Positions 26,241 through 34,541 of a DNA stretch of 64,000 nt are shown here, piece by piece. A program made the position numbers and the translations under genes. The notes beneath the pieces are model-generated. The model had not been told where the DNA came from and made no database searches. It was given only the letters and a program-made list of their open reading frames with translations. The DNA is from Caulobacter segnis (GTDB lineage Bacteria > Pseudomonadota > Alphaproteobacteria > Caulobacterales > Caulobacteraceae). The first letter of the stretch is position 1. Every line of letters starts with the position of its first letter. The stretch spans positions 3,658,001 to 3,722,000 of the forward strand of contig NZ_CP096040.1 of the NCBI RefSeq assembly GCF_023935105.1, written 5' to 3'.

Positions 26241-27130
26241 GCGAATTCTTCCAGGTCGCCCGCTGGAAACCCAGCCCCTTGCTGCCGCCGCGCGACAGCC
26301 GCGACGGGGCCTTGGTCTTCGTGGTGGCGGTGCTGTGTTTCCTGGCCTGCCTGACCGCCTTGGCCGCCCTGGCGGCCAACCGCGCCGCCCATGGCTGGAC
26401 CGCCCAGCTGACCGGCTCGGCCACCGTGGTCGTCCGCGCCCGCGCCAACGAGACCCCCGACAGCGCCGCCGCCCGGGCCGCCGAGACCCTGGCCGGCGTC
26501 AGGGGCGTGATCGAGGCCCAGGCCCTGACCCGCGAGAAGGCCGAGGCCCTGCTGGAGCCGTGGATCGGCAAGGAGGCGCTGGTCGATGAGCTGCCCACGC
26601 CGCGCCTGGTGACCCTGGACCTGGATCCCAAGGCGCCGCCGACCGCCGCGATCCTCGACAAAGCCCTGAAATCCGCCGGCGTCGACGCCACGGTCGACGA
26701 CCACAGCCGCTGGATCGCCGACATCGAACGCGCCGCCAACCTGGCGCGGCTGGCGGCCCTGGGCGTCTTCGCCCTGATCGCGGCGGCGACGGCGGCGGTG
26801 ATCGCCTTCGCCACCCGCGCCGGGCTGGCCGCCCGTCGCGACGTCATCGAGGTGCTGCACTTCTCCGGAGCCGAACAGGGCTTCATCGCCGGCCTGTTCC
26901 AGAACCGCTTTGCGACCATGGGCGCCCTGGCGGGCTTGCTGGGCGGCGCGAGCGCGGCCATCATCGGCGCTGTCGCGCGCTATTTCGGCGGCGGCGCGGG
27001 GTTCGCGCCGTTGCTGCCGCTGGCCTGGATCGATCTGGCGGCCGCCTTGCCCGCGCCGGTGATCGCCGCTTTGATCGCCGGCCTCTCGGCCCGTCTGGCG
27101 GCGTCGCGCATCGTGGGGGAGATGCCGTGA
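26237..27130 (+). CDS. ftsX: Cell division protein FtsX (permease-like)
   Basis: 297 residues, four membrane helices: one near residue 30, a periplasmic domain of about 100 residues, then three helices in the C-terminal FtsX domain (RLAALGVFALIAAATAAVIAF, GALAGLLGGASAAIIGAV and the last near 270). The cytosolic loop LAARRDVIEVLHFSGAEQGFIAGLFQNRF is the FtsX signature. In Caulobacter, FtsE/FtsX affect cell separation. It overlaps ftsE (ATGA) and the next gene (GTGA). Confidence 0.9.
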   Translation: MSEFFQVARWKPSPLLPPRDSRDGALVFVVAVLCFLACLTALAALAANRAAHGWTAQLTGSATVVVRARANETPDSAAARAAETLAGVRGVIEAQALTREKAEALLEPWIGKEALVDELPTPRLVTLDLDPKAPPTAAILDKALKSAGVDATVDDHSRWIADIERAANLARLAALGVFALIAAATAAVIAFATRAGLAARRDVIEVLHFSGAEQGFIAGLFQNRFATMGALAGLLGGASAAIIGAVARYFGGGAGFAPLLPLAWIDLAAALPAPVIAALIAGLSARLAASRIVGEMP

Positions 27131-27750
27131 AAAGTCTGGCGGCTCTGCTGATCGCGCTGATGATCTGGGGTCTTGGCCTGCTGGCCTTCACCGGCCGCGT
27201 GGACCAGTCGACCCCTGCCCCCGAACCGCCGGACGCCGACGGCGTCGTCGTGCTGACCGGCGCCTCGAACGTGCGCCTGGAGGCCGCCACCCGGCTGCTG
27301 GAGGAAGGCAAGGGCAAGCGCCTGCTGATCTCCGGCGTCAACCGCGAGGCCACCCGCGCCGACGTCCAGACCGTCACCCGGGCCGTGAAGCCGATCTATG
27401 ACTGCTGCGTGGACCTGGGCTTCGCCGCCGCCAACACCGTCGGCAACGCCCTCGAGACGGCCGAGTGGGCCAAGTCCAAGGACTATAAGAGCCTGATCGT
27501 CGTCACGGCCGACTACCACATGCCGCGCTCGATGCTGGAGCTTTCCGCCGCCATGCCCGGCGTGAAGCTCTATTCGTATCCGGTGAAGACCGATCTGAAC
27601 GCCCATCGCTGGTGGAAGACCACGCTCAGCGCCCGGCGGATGATCGTGGAATACTGCAAGTACCTGGCGATCCTGGGCCGCGAGGCGTTCCTGGGCCTGG
27701 GTCCAAAAGACAAAGACAAGGCCGCCCCGGCGGCGAAGGAAGCTCCTTGA
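27127..27750 (+). CDS. YdcF-like (DUF218) protein
   Basis: 207 residues from the GTG at 27127. An N-terminal signal anchor (ALLIALMIWGLGLLAF) precedes a DUF218 domain: ADGVVVLTGASNVRLEAATRLLEEGKGKRLLISG, then ALETAEWAKSKDYKSLIVVTADYHMPRSML. The family includes SanA/YdcF proteins linked to envelope integrity. It ends overlapping the TTG start of plsC (TTGA). Its location between ftsX and plsC fits an envelope-biogenesis operon. Confidence 0.87.
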   Translation: MKSLAALLIALMIWGLGLLAFTGRVDQSTPAPEPPDADGVVVLTGASNVRLEAATRLLEEGKGKRLLISGVNREATRADVQTVTRAVKPIYDCCVDLGFAAANTVGNALETAEWAKSKDYKSLIVVTADYHMPRSMLELSAAMPGVKLYSYPVKTDLNAHRWWKTTLSARRMIVEYCKYLAILGREAFLGLGPKDKDKAAPAAKEAP

Positions 27751-28457
27751 TCTATCTGCGCTCGTTCCTGTTCCAGCTGTTCTTCTGGCTGTGGTCGGCG
27801 GCCTGGGCGATCGGCATGATCGTCACCTTTCCCCTGCCCCGCCGGGCCAACACCTGGAGTCTGAAGACCTGGTCCTGGGGCCTGATCGTGGCCCTGCGCG
27901 TGCTGGTCGGCGTCAAGGTCGAGGTGCGCGGCGAACAATACCGCCCGACGGGCCCTGCGCTGGTCGCCGCCAAGCACCAGTCGATGTTCGACGTCTTCAG
28001 CCAGTTCGCCTTGCTGCCGGACGCCTGCTTCGTGATGAAGAAGGAGCTCTTGATGGTGCCGCTGTTCGGCTGGCACGGCCTGAAGGCGGGCATGATCGTC
28101 GTCGATCGCGGCGGCCACTCCACGGCGCTGAAGAAGCTGGTCCGCGACGCCGTCGAGCGCATGAAGGAGACCCGCCAGGTGGTGATCTTCCCGGAAGGCA
28201 CCCGCGGCGACGTCGGCCAGCCCGGCGACTACAAGCCCGGCATCGCCGCGCTCTACCGCGAGCTGGACATGCCGGTGACCCCGCTGGCGCTGAACTGCGG
28301 CGTGCACTGGAACAAGGGCTTCCTGCGCAAGCCCGGCACGATCGTCTTCGAATATCTCGAGCCCATCCCCGCCGGCCTGAAGCGCGGCGAGTTCATGCGC
28401 GAGCTGCAGACGCGGATCGACACGGCGACCAAGGCGCTGGAGGACGAGGGCCTCTAA
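27747..28457 (+). CDS. plsC: 1-acyl-sn-glycerol-3-phosphate acyltransferase
   Basis: 236 residues from the TTG at 27747, overlapping the preceding stop. It acylates lysophosphatidic acid to phosphatidic acid. The motif I H-x4-D is AAKHQSMFD, motif II contains KKELLMVPLFGWHGL, motif III is VIFPEGTRG, and motif IV is VTPLALNCG. Two N-terminal hydrophobic segments anchor it in the inner membrane. It is the last gene of the ftsEX run and convergent with the ChaC gene (4 bp overlap). Confidence 0.9.
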   Translation: MIYLRSFLFQLFFWLWSAAWAIGMIVTFPLPRRANTWSLKTWSWGLIVALRVLVGVKVEVRGEQYRPTGPALVAAKHQSMFDVFSQFALLPDACFVMKKELLMVPLFGWHGLKAGMIVVDRGGHSTALKKLVRDAVERMKETRQVVIFPEGTRGDVGQPGDYKPGIAALYRELDMPVTPLALNCGVHWNKGFLRKPGTIVFEYLEPIPAGLKRGEFMRELQTRIDTATKALEDEGL

Positions 28458-29017
28458 GGCGCCTCGATCGCCTCGACCATCTTCAGCAGCTTCTCCATCG
28501 CGTGGTCGCGCACCCCGTCCTCGCGCAGGTGCATGACCAGGTCGCGGAGATAGTCGATGTTAGGACCCGACAGGCCCGTCGCGCCGGCGATCAGCGCCGC
28601 CTGCTCGTCCAGGGTCAGGGCCCCCGCCCACTGGCTGTGCTTCATGTCGGAGAGGAAGACCAGGGCCGAGGCCCTTTGCCTGCCATCTGGGCCATTCCCG
28701 TCGATCTTCACCTCGCGCCAGGTTTCGAAATAGGTCTCGGTCGGTTGCTCGCGTTCGCGCAGATAGGCGTAGACCGCCTCCCACTCCGCCGCCGCCACAC
28801 GATAGGCCATGCCACGCACCGCCCCGCCGGGGGCCAGGCCCAGCACCAGGCCGGGCCGTTCGTAGGTGCCGCGATGGTGCACCGAATAGATGCAGAAGGC
28901 CCGCCGCCGGCCGTGGAGCACGGCCGTTCTTCGGTCTATGAACGGGAACCCGGGCCGCCACATCAGCGATCCGTATCCGAATACCCAGCGATCCTCGCCG
29001 CCGCCCTCTAAGCTCAT
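28454..29017 (-). CDS. ChaC-type gamma-glutamylcyclotransferase
   Basis: 187 residues from the ATG at 29017. The family start RWVFGYGSLMWRPGF and the following RTAVLHGRRRAFCIYS segment mark ChaC proteins, which cleave glutathione to 5-oxoproline and Cys-Gly. The general-base Glu is expected in the YFETWREVKI region (YLREREQPTETYFE). A longer in-frame start at 29047 would overlap the divergent gene; the 29017 ATG gives the usual length. Confidence 0.85.
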   Translation of the reverse strand: MSLEGGGEDRWVFGYGSLMWRPGFPFIDRRTAVLHGRRRAFCIYSVHHRGTYERPGLVLGLAPGGAVRGMAYRVAAAEWEAVYAYLREREQPTETYFETWREVKIDGNGPDGRQRASALVFLSDMKHSQWAGALTLDEQAALIAGATGLSGPNIDYLRDLVMHLREDGVRDHAMEKLLKMVEAIEAP

Positions 29018-29045
29018 CACCGATCCCGACTGGACGCGCCAATTC

Positions 29046-30068
29046 ATGACCCATAACGACGCCGCCCCGTCCCGCAAAGCCCCCCAGAAAGCCAGGCGCG
29101 GCCGTCTGTTCACGCCTTTCATCCTCGCCGCCCTCGTGGCGGGCGGTTGGAGCTATGGCTGGTTCTGGCTGCGCGGTCAGGCCGAGCAGCGGATGGACGA
29201 ACAGGCGGCGGACCTGAAGTCGCGCGGCTACGACCTGTCCTGGAGCGACCGAACCTTTCACGGCTTCCCCTTCCGGATGAATGTCGACCTGACCGACGCC
29301 CGCGTCGCCGAGCCGACCGGCTGGGCCGTCCGCGCGCCGGTGCTGAAGGGCGAGGCCGAGATCTTCGACCTGACCCACTGGGTGCTGGTCGCCGAGCAGG
29401 GCGTGGTCCTGACCCGCCCCGAGGCCGGCGACGTGACGATCACCGGCCAGGCGCTGCGCGCCAGCATCTCGCACGTCTCGGAATATCCGCCGCGCGTCTC
29501 GGTCGAGGGCGCCAAGCTGACCTTCGTCCCCGCGGCGGGCGCCAAGCCGTTCGAGCTGCTCTCGGCCGAGGACATGCAGCTGCACCTGCGCGCCGGCCCC
29601 GACGACCAGGGCGCGATCTTCTTCAAAGCGGGCGGGGCCAAGACCGCCTTCACGGGCCTCTTGGGCCGCATCGCCCAGGACAAGACCGCCGCGATGATCC
29701 TGGAAACGCGCCTGTCGCACGTCTCGTATCTACGCGGCCGTAACTGGGAGGCCGCCGTGAAGCGCTGGAGCGAGGCCGGCGGCCAGATCACTCTGCAGCA
29801 AAGCCAGATCCTGGCCGGCGACGCGGTGGGCAAGGCCAAGTCGGGGGTGCTGTCCGTCGACGACAAGGGCCGCGTGACCGGATCCCTGAACGTGGTCATC
29901 AAGGAGCGTCCCGACCTTTCCAAGCCGATCCGGACACCCGAACAGGCCCCGGCGGCCGCCGCCCAGGCCCTGGGCCAGGACCCGGAGATCGAGGCCGACC
30001 TGAATTTCCGCAACGGCCGAACCCTGCTGGGGGCCTTCGACACGGGCCCCGCGCCGACGGTGTACTGA
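29046..30068 (+). CDS. DUF2125 domain protein
   Basis: 340 residues from the ATG at 29046. One N-terminal membrane helix (FILAALVAGGWSYGWFWL), then the DUF2125 domain with LKSRGYDLSWSDRTFHGFPFRMNVDL, the family hallmark. Beta-rich, probably periplasmic and tethered. The architecture (membrane anchor plus long beta domain) recalls lipid-bridge or AsmA-like proteins, but that is inference; the family has no known function. Divergent from the ChaC gene, with only 28 bp between starts. Confidence 0.83.
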   Translation: MTHNDAAPSRKAPQKARRGRLFTPFILAALVAGGWSYGWFWLRGQAEQRMDEQAADLKSRGYDLSWSDRTFHGFPFRMNVDLTDARVAEPTGWAVRAPVLKGEAEIFDLTHWVLVAEQGVVLTRPEAGDVTITGQALRASISHVSEYPPRVSVEGAKLTFVPAAGAKPFELLSAEDMQLHLRAGPDDQGAIFFKAGGAKTAFTGLLGRIAQDKTAAMILETRLSHVSYLRGRNWEAAVKRWSEAGGQITLQQSQILAGDAVGKAKSGVLSVDDKGRVTGSLNVVIKERPDLSKPIRTPEQAPAAAAQALGQDPEIEADLNFRNGRTLLGAFDTGPAPTVY

Positions 30069-30227
30069 GCAGGCGGCCAAAACGGCCGGTGGTTCGGCGA
30101 GCGCCACGCCGCGACCACAGTGAGCGAGCAACGATCGTTCGAAACGCAATTTCCTTCCCCGCGAGGGCCGGCTATTGCGTGTTCGACGGCAAAGACTATG
30201 GTCCCGCCTCCAATTTCGGGGAAGAAC

Positions 30228-31028
30228 ATGGGCAGCGACGCGACGGCCGCCACGCCGTCTCTCGAAGAGGTTCGATGGCGGCTCGACGCCATCGACACGG
30301 AACTCCTGAAGCTGCTGGACGAGCGCGCCAGCCTGGCCGGCGCCGTCGCGGCCGCCAAGCGCGCCTCCGGCGACACGGGCTTTGGCCTGCGCCCCGGCCG
30401 TGAAGCCCACATCATCCGCAAGCTGCTGGCGACGCCGCGCAAGGCCGCTTCCGACACCCTGGTGATCCGCATCTGGCGCGAGATCATGGCCGACAACCTG
30501 GCGCGCCAGGGCCCCTATCATCTGGGCGTGTTCGGCGGTCGCGACGCCGCGCGGACGGTCGAACTGACCCGCCTGCGCTTCGGCACGGCCCCGCGCCTGT
30601 CGGTCGTGCCTTCCGCCCAGGACGCCCTGGCCATCGCCCGCTCGCCGTGGGGCGTGGCCGTGCTGCCGCTGGCCGCCGAGACGCCCTGGTGGGGCCGCCT
30701 GCTGGCCGAACCGAAACTGAAGGTCTTCGCCGCCCTGCCCTGTCTGGCCAGCTGGGGCCCTCAAGCCGCTCTGGCCGTGGCCGAGGTCGAGGTCGAGCCC
30801 ACCGGCGGCGACCAGACCTTCTGGGTCACCGACTCCGCCAAGAGCCCGGCCGCCATCGTCGAGACCCTGAGCCAGACCGACATCGCCGCCGAACTGATCG
30901 CCGAAGCCGGCGGTCTGAAGCTGTTCTCTCTGTCGGGCTTCTTCCAGGCCGACGACCCGAGGCTGGCGCGCGCTCCGGGAGACCTTACGGGCGTCATCGG
31001 GGCTGCGCCCGAACAGTTCGACGTGTAA
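30228..31028 (+). CDS. Chorismate mutase (AroQ) fused to degenerate prephenate-dehydratase-like domain
   Basis: 266 residues from the ATG at 30228 (GGGGAAG upstream). Residues about 10-95 are an AroQ chorismate mutase domain (EEVRWRLDAIDTELLKLLDERASLAGAVAAAKR, then RIWREIMADNLARQ). The remainder (YHLGVFGGRDAARTVELTRLRFG, SAQDALAIARSPWGVAVLPLA, GGDQTFWVTDSAK) looks like a prephenate dehydratase fold, but the usual T-R-F active-site motif reads QTF and the C-terminal ACT domain is not recognisable. It probably supplies prephenate to the adjacent hisC and tyrA products; dehydratase activity is doubtful. Confidence 0.8.
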   Translation: MGSDATAATPSLEEVRWRLDAIDTELLKLLDERASLAGAVAAAKRASGDTGFGLRPGREAHIIRKLLATPRKAASDTLVIRIWREIMADNLARQGPYHLGVFGGRDAARTVELTRLRFGTAPRLSVVPSAQDALAIARSPWGVAVLPLAAETPWWGRLLAEPKLKVFAALPCLASWGPQAALAVAEVEVEPTGGDQTFWVTDSAKSPAAIVETLSQTDIAAELIAEAGGLKLFSLSGFFQADDPRLARAPGDLTGVIGAAPEQFDV

Positions 31029-31073
31029 GAGACGCCCGTCCCCAACAGGACGTCCAAGAGCCCGAGTAGTTCG

Positions 31074-32195
31074 ATGACCGCCGCCCCCACCGACCGCTTC
31101 GCCGCGCCCCGTCCCGTTCCCAAGCCCGGGATCATGGACATCCATGCCTATGTCGGCGGCAAGTCGAAGGTCGAGGGCATCGCCCATCCGGTGAAGCTGT
31201 CCAGCAACGAGAACATCCTGGGCAGCAGCGACAAGGCCAAGCAGGCCTATCGCGACGCCGTCGACCGGATGCACATCTATCCGGACGGCAAGGCCGGCAT
31301 CCTGCGCGCCGCCGTGGCCGAACGCTTCAAGCTGGAGCCCGAGCGCCTGACCTTCGGCGACGGCAGCGACGAGATCTTCGCCCTGCTGTGCCAAGTCTAT
31401 CTGGAGCCCGGCGACAACATCGTCCAGGGTGAGCACGGCTTCGCCGCCTACGCCATCGGGGCCCGCGCCTGCCAGGGCGAGGTGCGGATGGCCAAGGAGA
31501 TCAATCACCGCATCGACGTCGACGAGGTGGTCAAGTGCGTCGACGAGCGCACGCGCCTGGTGTTCATCGCCAATCCCGCCAACCCGACCGGCACCTGGCT
31601 GACCGGCGAGGAGATCCGCGCCCTGCACGCGGCCTTGCCGCCATCGGTGATCCTGGTGCTGGACGGCGCCTATTCGGAGTTCTGCAGCGACCCGCGCTTC
31701 GAGGACGGCCTGGACCTGGCCCGCACCGTCGAGAACGTGATCGTCACCCGTACCTTCTCGAAGCTGCATGGCCTTGCCGCCCTGCGCGTGGGCTGGGGCT
31801 ACGCCCCGACGCACATCATCGAGCCGCTGGAGCGCATCCGCCCGCCGTTCAACACCTCGATCCCCGGCCAGGAAGCCGCCGTCGCGGCCCTGTTCGACGA
31901 CGACTTCCAGGCCCGCTCGCTGGCCCTGGTCGAGCAGTGGCGTCCGTGGATGGCCCAGCAGCTGGGCGGCCTGGGGCTGGAGGTGACGCCGTCGGCGGCC
32001 AACTTCGTCCTGGCCACCTTCCCGACCACGCCGGGCAAGACCGCCCGCGAAGCCGAGGCGTTCCTGGCCTCGCGCGGCTACCTGGTCCGCGCCGTGGCCA
32101 ACTATGGCCTGCCCGACGGCATCCGGATCACCATCGGGCTGGAAGAGCAGAACCGCGCGGTCGTGGATCTCCTCGCCGAGTTCATGGGGCGCTAG
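31074..32195 (+). CDS. hisC: Histidinol-phosphate / aromatic aminotransferase HisC
   Basis: 373 residues. Class I/II PLP aminotransferase: IHAYVGGKSKVEG and LSSNENILGSS at the N-terminus, FGDGSDEIFALL, FIANPANPTGTWLT, DGAYSEFC, and the Schiff-base Lys in TRTFSKLHGLAALRVGWG. Because it lies between a chorismate mutase and tyrA rather than in a his operon, it may mainly transaminate prephenate or aromatic keto acids, as some HisC proteins do. TAG-ATG overlap spacing with tyrA implies coupling. Confidence 0.9.
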   Translation: MTAAPTDRFAAPRPVPKPGIMDIHAYVGGKSKVEGIAHPVKLSSNENILGSSDKAKQAYRDAVDRMHIYPDGKAGILRAAVAERFKLEPERLTFGDGSDEIFALLCQVYLEPGDNIVQGEHGFAAYAIGARACQGEVRMAKEINHRIDVDEVVKCVDERTRLVFIANPANPTGTWLTGEEIRALHAALPPSVILVLDGAYSEFCSDPRFEDGLDLARTVENVIVTRTFSKLHGLAALRVGWGYAPTHIIEPLERIRPPFNTSIPGQEAAVAALFDDDFQARSLALVEQWRPWMAQQLGGLGLEVTPSAANFVLATFPTTPGKTAREAEAFLASRGYLVRAVANYGLPDGIRITIGLEEQNRAVVDLLAEFMGR

Positions 32196-33134
32196 ATGTC
32201 GGCGCCTGGCCTCCTCTATCCCAAGATCACCGTCATCGGCTGCGGCCTGATCGGCGGCTCGGTGATCCGCGCGGCCCGTGAACACGGCGTCGTCGGCGAG
32301 GTCACCGTGGCTGACGCCAGCGAGGCCAACCGCGCCCGCGTCGTCGCGCTTGGCATCGCCGAGCATGTCACCGGCGACATCGCCGACGCGGTCAAGGACG
32401 CCGACCTGGTGGTCATCGCCACGCCGGTGCTATCGATCCCCGACCTGGCCGCGGTCGTGATCCCGGCCATGAAGGCCGGCGCCACCCTGACCGACGTCGG
32501 CTCGACCAAGGGCAATGTCGCCGAGGCGTTCCGCGCCCAGGACCTGTCGAAGATCTACGCCATTCCGGGCCACCCGATCGCCGGCACCGAGCAGTCGGGT
32601 CCGGACTCCGGCTTCGCCGAGCTGTTCGAGGGGCGCTGGACGATCCTGACGCCGTTCGACAGCGACGACGAGCACTACGCCAAGGCCGTCGCCCGGCTGT
32701 CGGCCTTCTGGCGCGCCTTCGGGGCCCAGGTCGAGCTGATGGACGACAAGCACCACGACCTCGTCCTGGCCGTCGTCAGCCACCTGCCCCACCTGATCGC
32801 CTACACGATCGTGGGCAGCGCGGCGGACCTGGAGAACGTCACCGAGAACGAGGTGATCAAGTACTCGGCCTCGGGCTTCCGCGACTTCACCCGCATCGCC
32901 GCCAGCGACCCGACCATGTGGCGCGACATCTTCGTGGCCAACAAGGACGCGGTGCTGGAGATGCTGGGCCGCTTCACCGAGGACCTGCAGGCCATGAGCC
33001 GCGCGATCCGCTGGGGCGACGCCGACACCCTGCACGCCCATTTCACCCGCACCCGCGCCATCCGCCGGGGCATCGTGGCGGCCGGCCAGGAAAGCGCCCT
33101 GCCGAACTTCGGGCGCGATCGCGGCAAGCACTGA
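32196..33134 (+). CDS. tyrA: Prephenate/arogenate dehydrogenase
   Basis: 312 residues, starting directly after the hisC stop (TAGATG). NAD-binding start ITVIGCGLIGGSVIRAARE, then ATPVLSIPDLAAVV, TDVGSTKGNVAEAF, the substrate region IPGHPIAGTEQSGPDSGFAELFEGRWTIL and the helical dimer domain with VSHLPHLIAYTIVG. Tyrosine branch of aromatic synthesis. No ACT or mutase domain is attached. With the preceding two genes it forms a compact aromatic operon. Confidence 0.91.
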   Translation: MSAPGLLYPKITVIGCGLIGGSVIRAAREHGVVGEVTVADASEANRARVVALGIAEHVTGDIADAVKDADLVVIATPVLSIPDLAAVVIPAMKAGATLTDVGSTKGNVAEAFRAQDLSKIYAIPGHPIAGTEQSGPDSGFAELFEGRWTILTPFDSDDEHYAKAVARLSAFWRAFGAQVELMDDKHHDLVLAVVSHLPHLIAYTIVGSAADLENVTENEVIKYSASGFRDFTRIAASDPTMWRDIFVANKDAVLEMLGRFTEDLQAMSRAIRWGDADTLHAHFTRTRAIRRGIVAAGQESALPNFGRDRGKH

Positions 33135-33835
33135 ACCGGACATGCGTTCCTGGCTTCACGCGGCTTGCCGCTGAAGGGATGGGGAGGCGACGGAGCGGCC
33201 GGGCGAACCCGGAGTACCGTGAGTGTTTGTTTGCGTTTCGGCTCGGACGTCCGCTCCGCCAGGCTGTTCTTGGCCGTGAGGATGGGGGGCGTGAGCGTTT
33301 TGAGCTCGGGACCCCATAGCCCCCGGACGGGCGCGGACCGAACCGAACGGCTTTTCCGTATCGGTCCCGACGATCCACGATAGGCGGCTTTCGCGATCAC
33401 CGCCCTGTCGACCCGCTCCCGGCTTTTGCCCCGGGGAACCCGGTCACGGCCGTTCCCGTAGGAGACGACGCGCGCCGCATCTGACCCGGGAACCGAAAGC
33501 GGCCCCGCTCAACCTATCCCCGCCGCCGCTTTGGGCCGGATCCAAGCGCCCTCCCCCTGCGACGGGGACAGCGATCAGTATGGGGGCGGTTTTGAACGCG
33601 GATCATTCAGCGGCGTCTAGAAGTGAGAAGTGGTTGATTTCGCTGGATTCGACCTCGCGAACGCGGATCATTCGGCCCGCTCAATCCCCGTGAAATCCCC
33701 CTCCGAAGCGGGAAGGTTCGCGCGAAACGCGGGAGGCCGGGGAATGACACCGACCTTGATCGCACGGCGTCGTTCGGTGAGCATGCAATCCTTTTCAGGC
33801 CCGTCATCGCGCCGCCCAGGCAAACCGAGTCACCG
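33135..33835. other. 700 bp gene-poor region between tyrA and an HTH gene
   Basis: No frame here has an RBS plus protein-like composition; the longest are arginine/proline-rich shadows. Notable sequence includes a hairpin ACCGAACGG-CTTTT-CCGTATCGGT (33339-33363) and a 15-bp direct repeat GAACGCGGATCATTC at 33594-33608 and 33659-33673. I looked for tRNA, tmRNA, SRP, RNase P and 6S RNA hallmarks and could not recognise any. An unknown ncRNA or a complex regulatory region is possible. Confidence 0.4.
33594..33673. repeat. 15-bp direct repeat pair
   Basis: GAACGCGGATCATTC occurs at 33594-33608 and 33659-33673, a 65 bp period, about 165 bp upstream of the HTH gene at 33836. It could be a pair of regulator binding sites or the trace of a small duplication. 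Confidence 0.5.
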
Positions 33836-34276
33836 ATGTCCGATCAGCCCAACCACGCGCGCGCCGCCTCCCGCTACGCGGCGGACTACATTCTGCGCTG
33901 GGTCGAGATCGCCAACGAAGTTCATGGCTCGGACCTGCTGTACGCCCTGGTCTTCACCGCCCTGTGGTCCGGCAACTATTCGCACGTCCGCGACGACGCC
34001 GCCTCGGACCCCGAAGACCTCTCGCCGGACCACGAGCCCCGTCCGTTGACGGTGCGCCAGGTCGCCGACTCCCTCGCCCTGCCCTACGAGACCGTCCGTC
34101 GTCGTTTCATCGAGCTGCTCGAGAAGGGCGCGATCCAGAGGGTCGGCCGCAGGGGTTTCGTCGTCTCGCGATCGGTCCTGTCCAGTCCCGAAATCGCCCA
34201 CGGCCAGAAGCGGACGCTCGCCAGCCTCGCTCGCTTCCTCAAGGAGCTGAAGTCGATCGGCGTCAAGGCGACCTGA
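33836..34276 (+). CDS. Winged-helix/HTH regulator of unknown target
   Basis: 146 residues. An N-terminal alpha-helical part (RYAADYILRWVEIANEVHGSDLLYALVFTALW) is followed by a DNA-binding segment: LTVRQVADSLALPYETVRRRFIELLEKGAIQRVGRRGFVVS, a convincing winged helix with a Crp-like recognition helix. No nucleotide or ligand domain is apparent. A clear terminator follows at 34308. It may control the TonB receptor downstream, but that is only proximity. Confidence 0.75.
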   Translation: MSDQPNHARAASRYAADYILRWVEIANEVHGSDLLYALVFTALWSGNYSHVRDDAASDPEDLSPDHEPRPLTVRQVADSLALPYETVRRRFIELLEKGAIQRVGRRGFVVSRSVLSSPEIAHGQKRTLASLARFLKELKSIGVKAT

Positions 34277-34307
34277 TCGTTCACCCCGGCCTTCCCGTCT
34301 CGGACGC

Positions 34308-34337
34308 CGTCCGGCCCCAAGGCCGGGCGGTTTTCGT
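34308..34337 (+). terminator. Rho-independent terminator
   Basis: Stem CGTCCGGCC (34308-34316) with GGCCGGGCG (34321-34329), CCAA loop, then GTTTTCGT. It follows the HTH gene and isolates the TonB receptor transcript. Confidence 0.7.
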
Positions 34338-34541
34338 GTTGGCCGCCTGCCCAACCCTTCCGCGAGCAATGTTGCCGGAACTTGCGACTCCGCAATTTGT
34401 CGGACATATAATATCTACGTTGTGAGATTTGATCCCGAAATATGGGACCTTCGCAACAAGGAGAGCTGAACCGGGAAAACCGGGAGCCTCGGGTTGGAAA
34501 CATCGAGGGCGCGGCGGGGCCGGCCCTGTCAGGAGGGTCGC

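Noticed and set aside
29730..32366. 878-codon minus-strand frame across DUF2125, chorismate mutase, hisC and the start of tyrA
   Set aside because: The plus-strand genes are all recognisable and coupled; the antisense frame has shadow composition.
33135..33835. Known structural RNA (6S, tmRNA, SRP, RNase P) in the gene-free stretch
   Set aside because: None of the conserved core sequences could be recognised on either strand.
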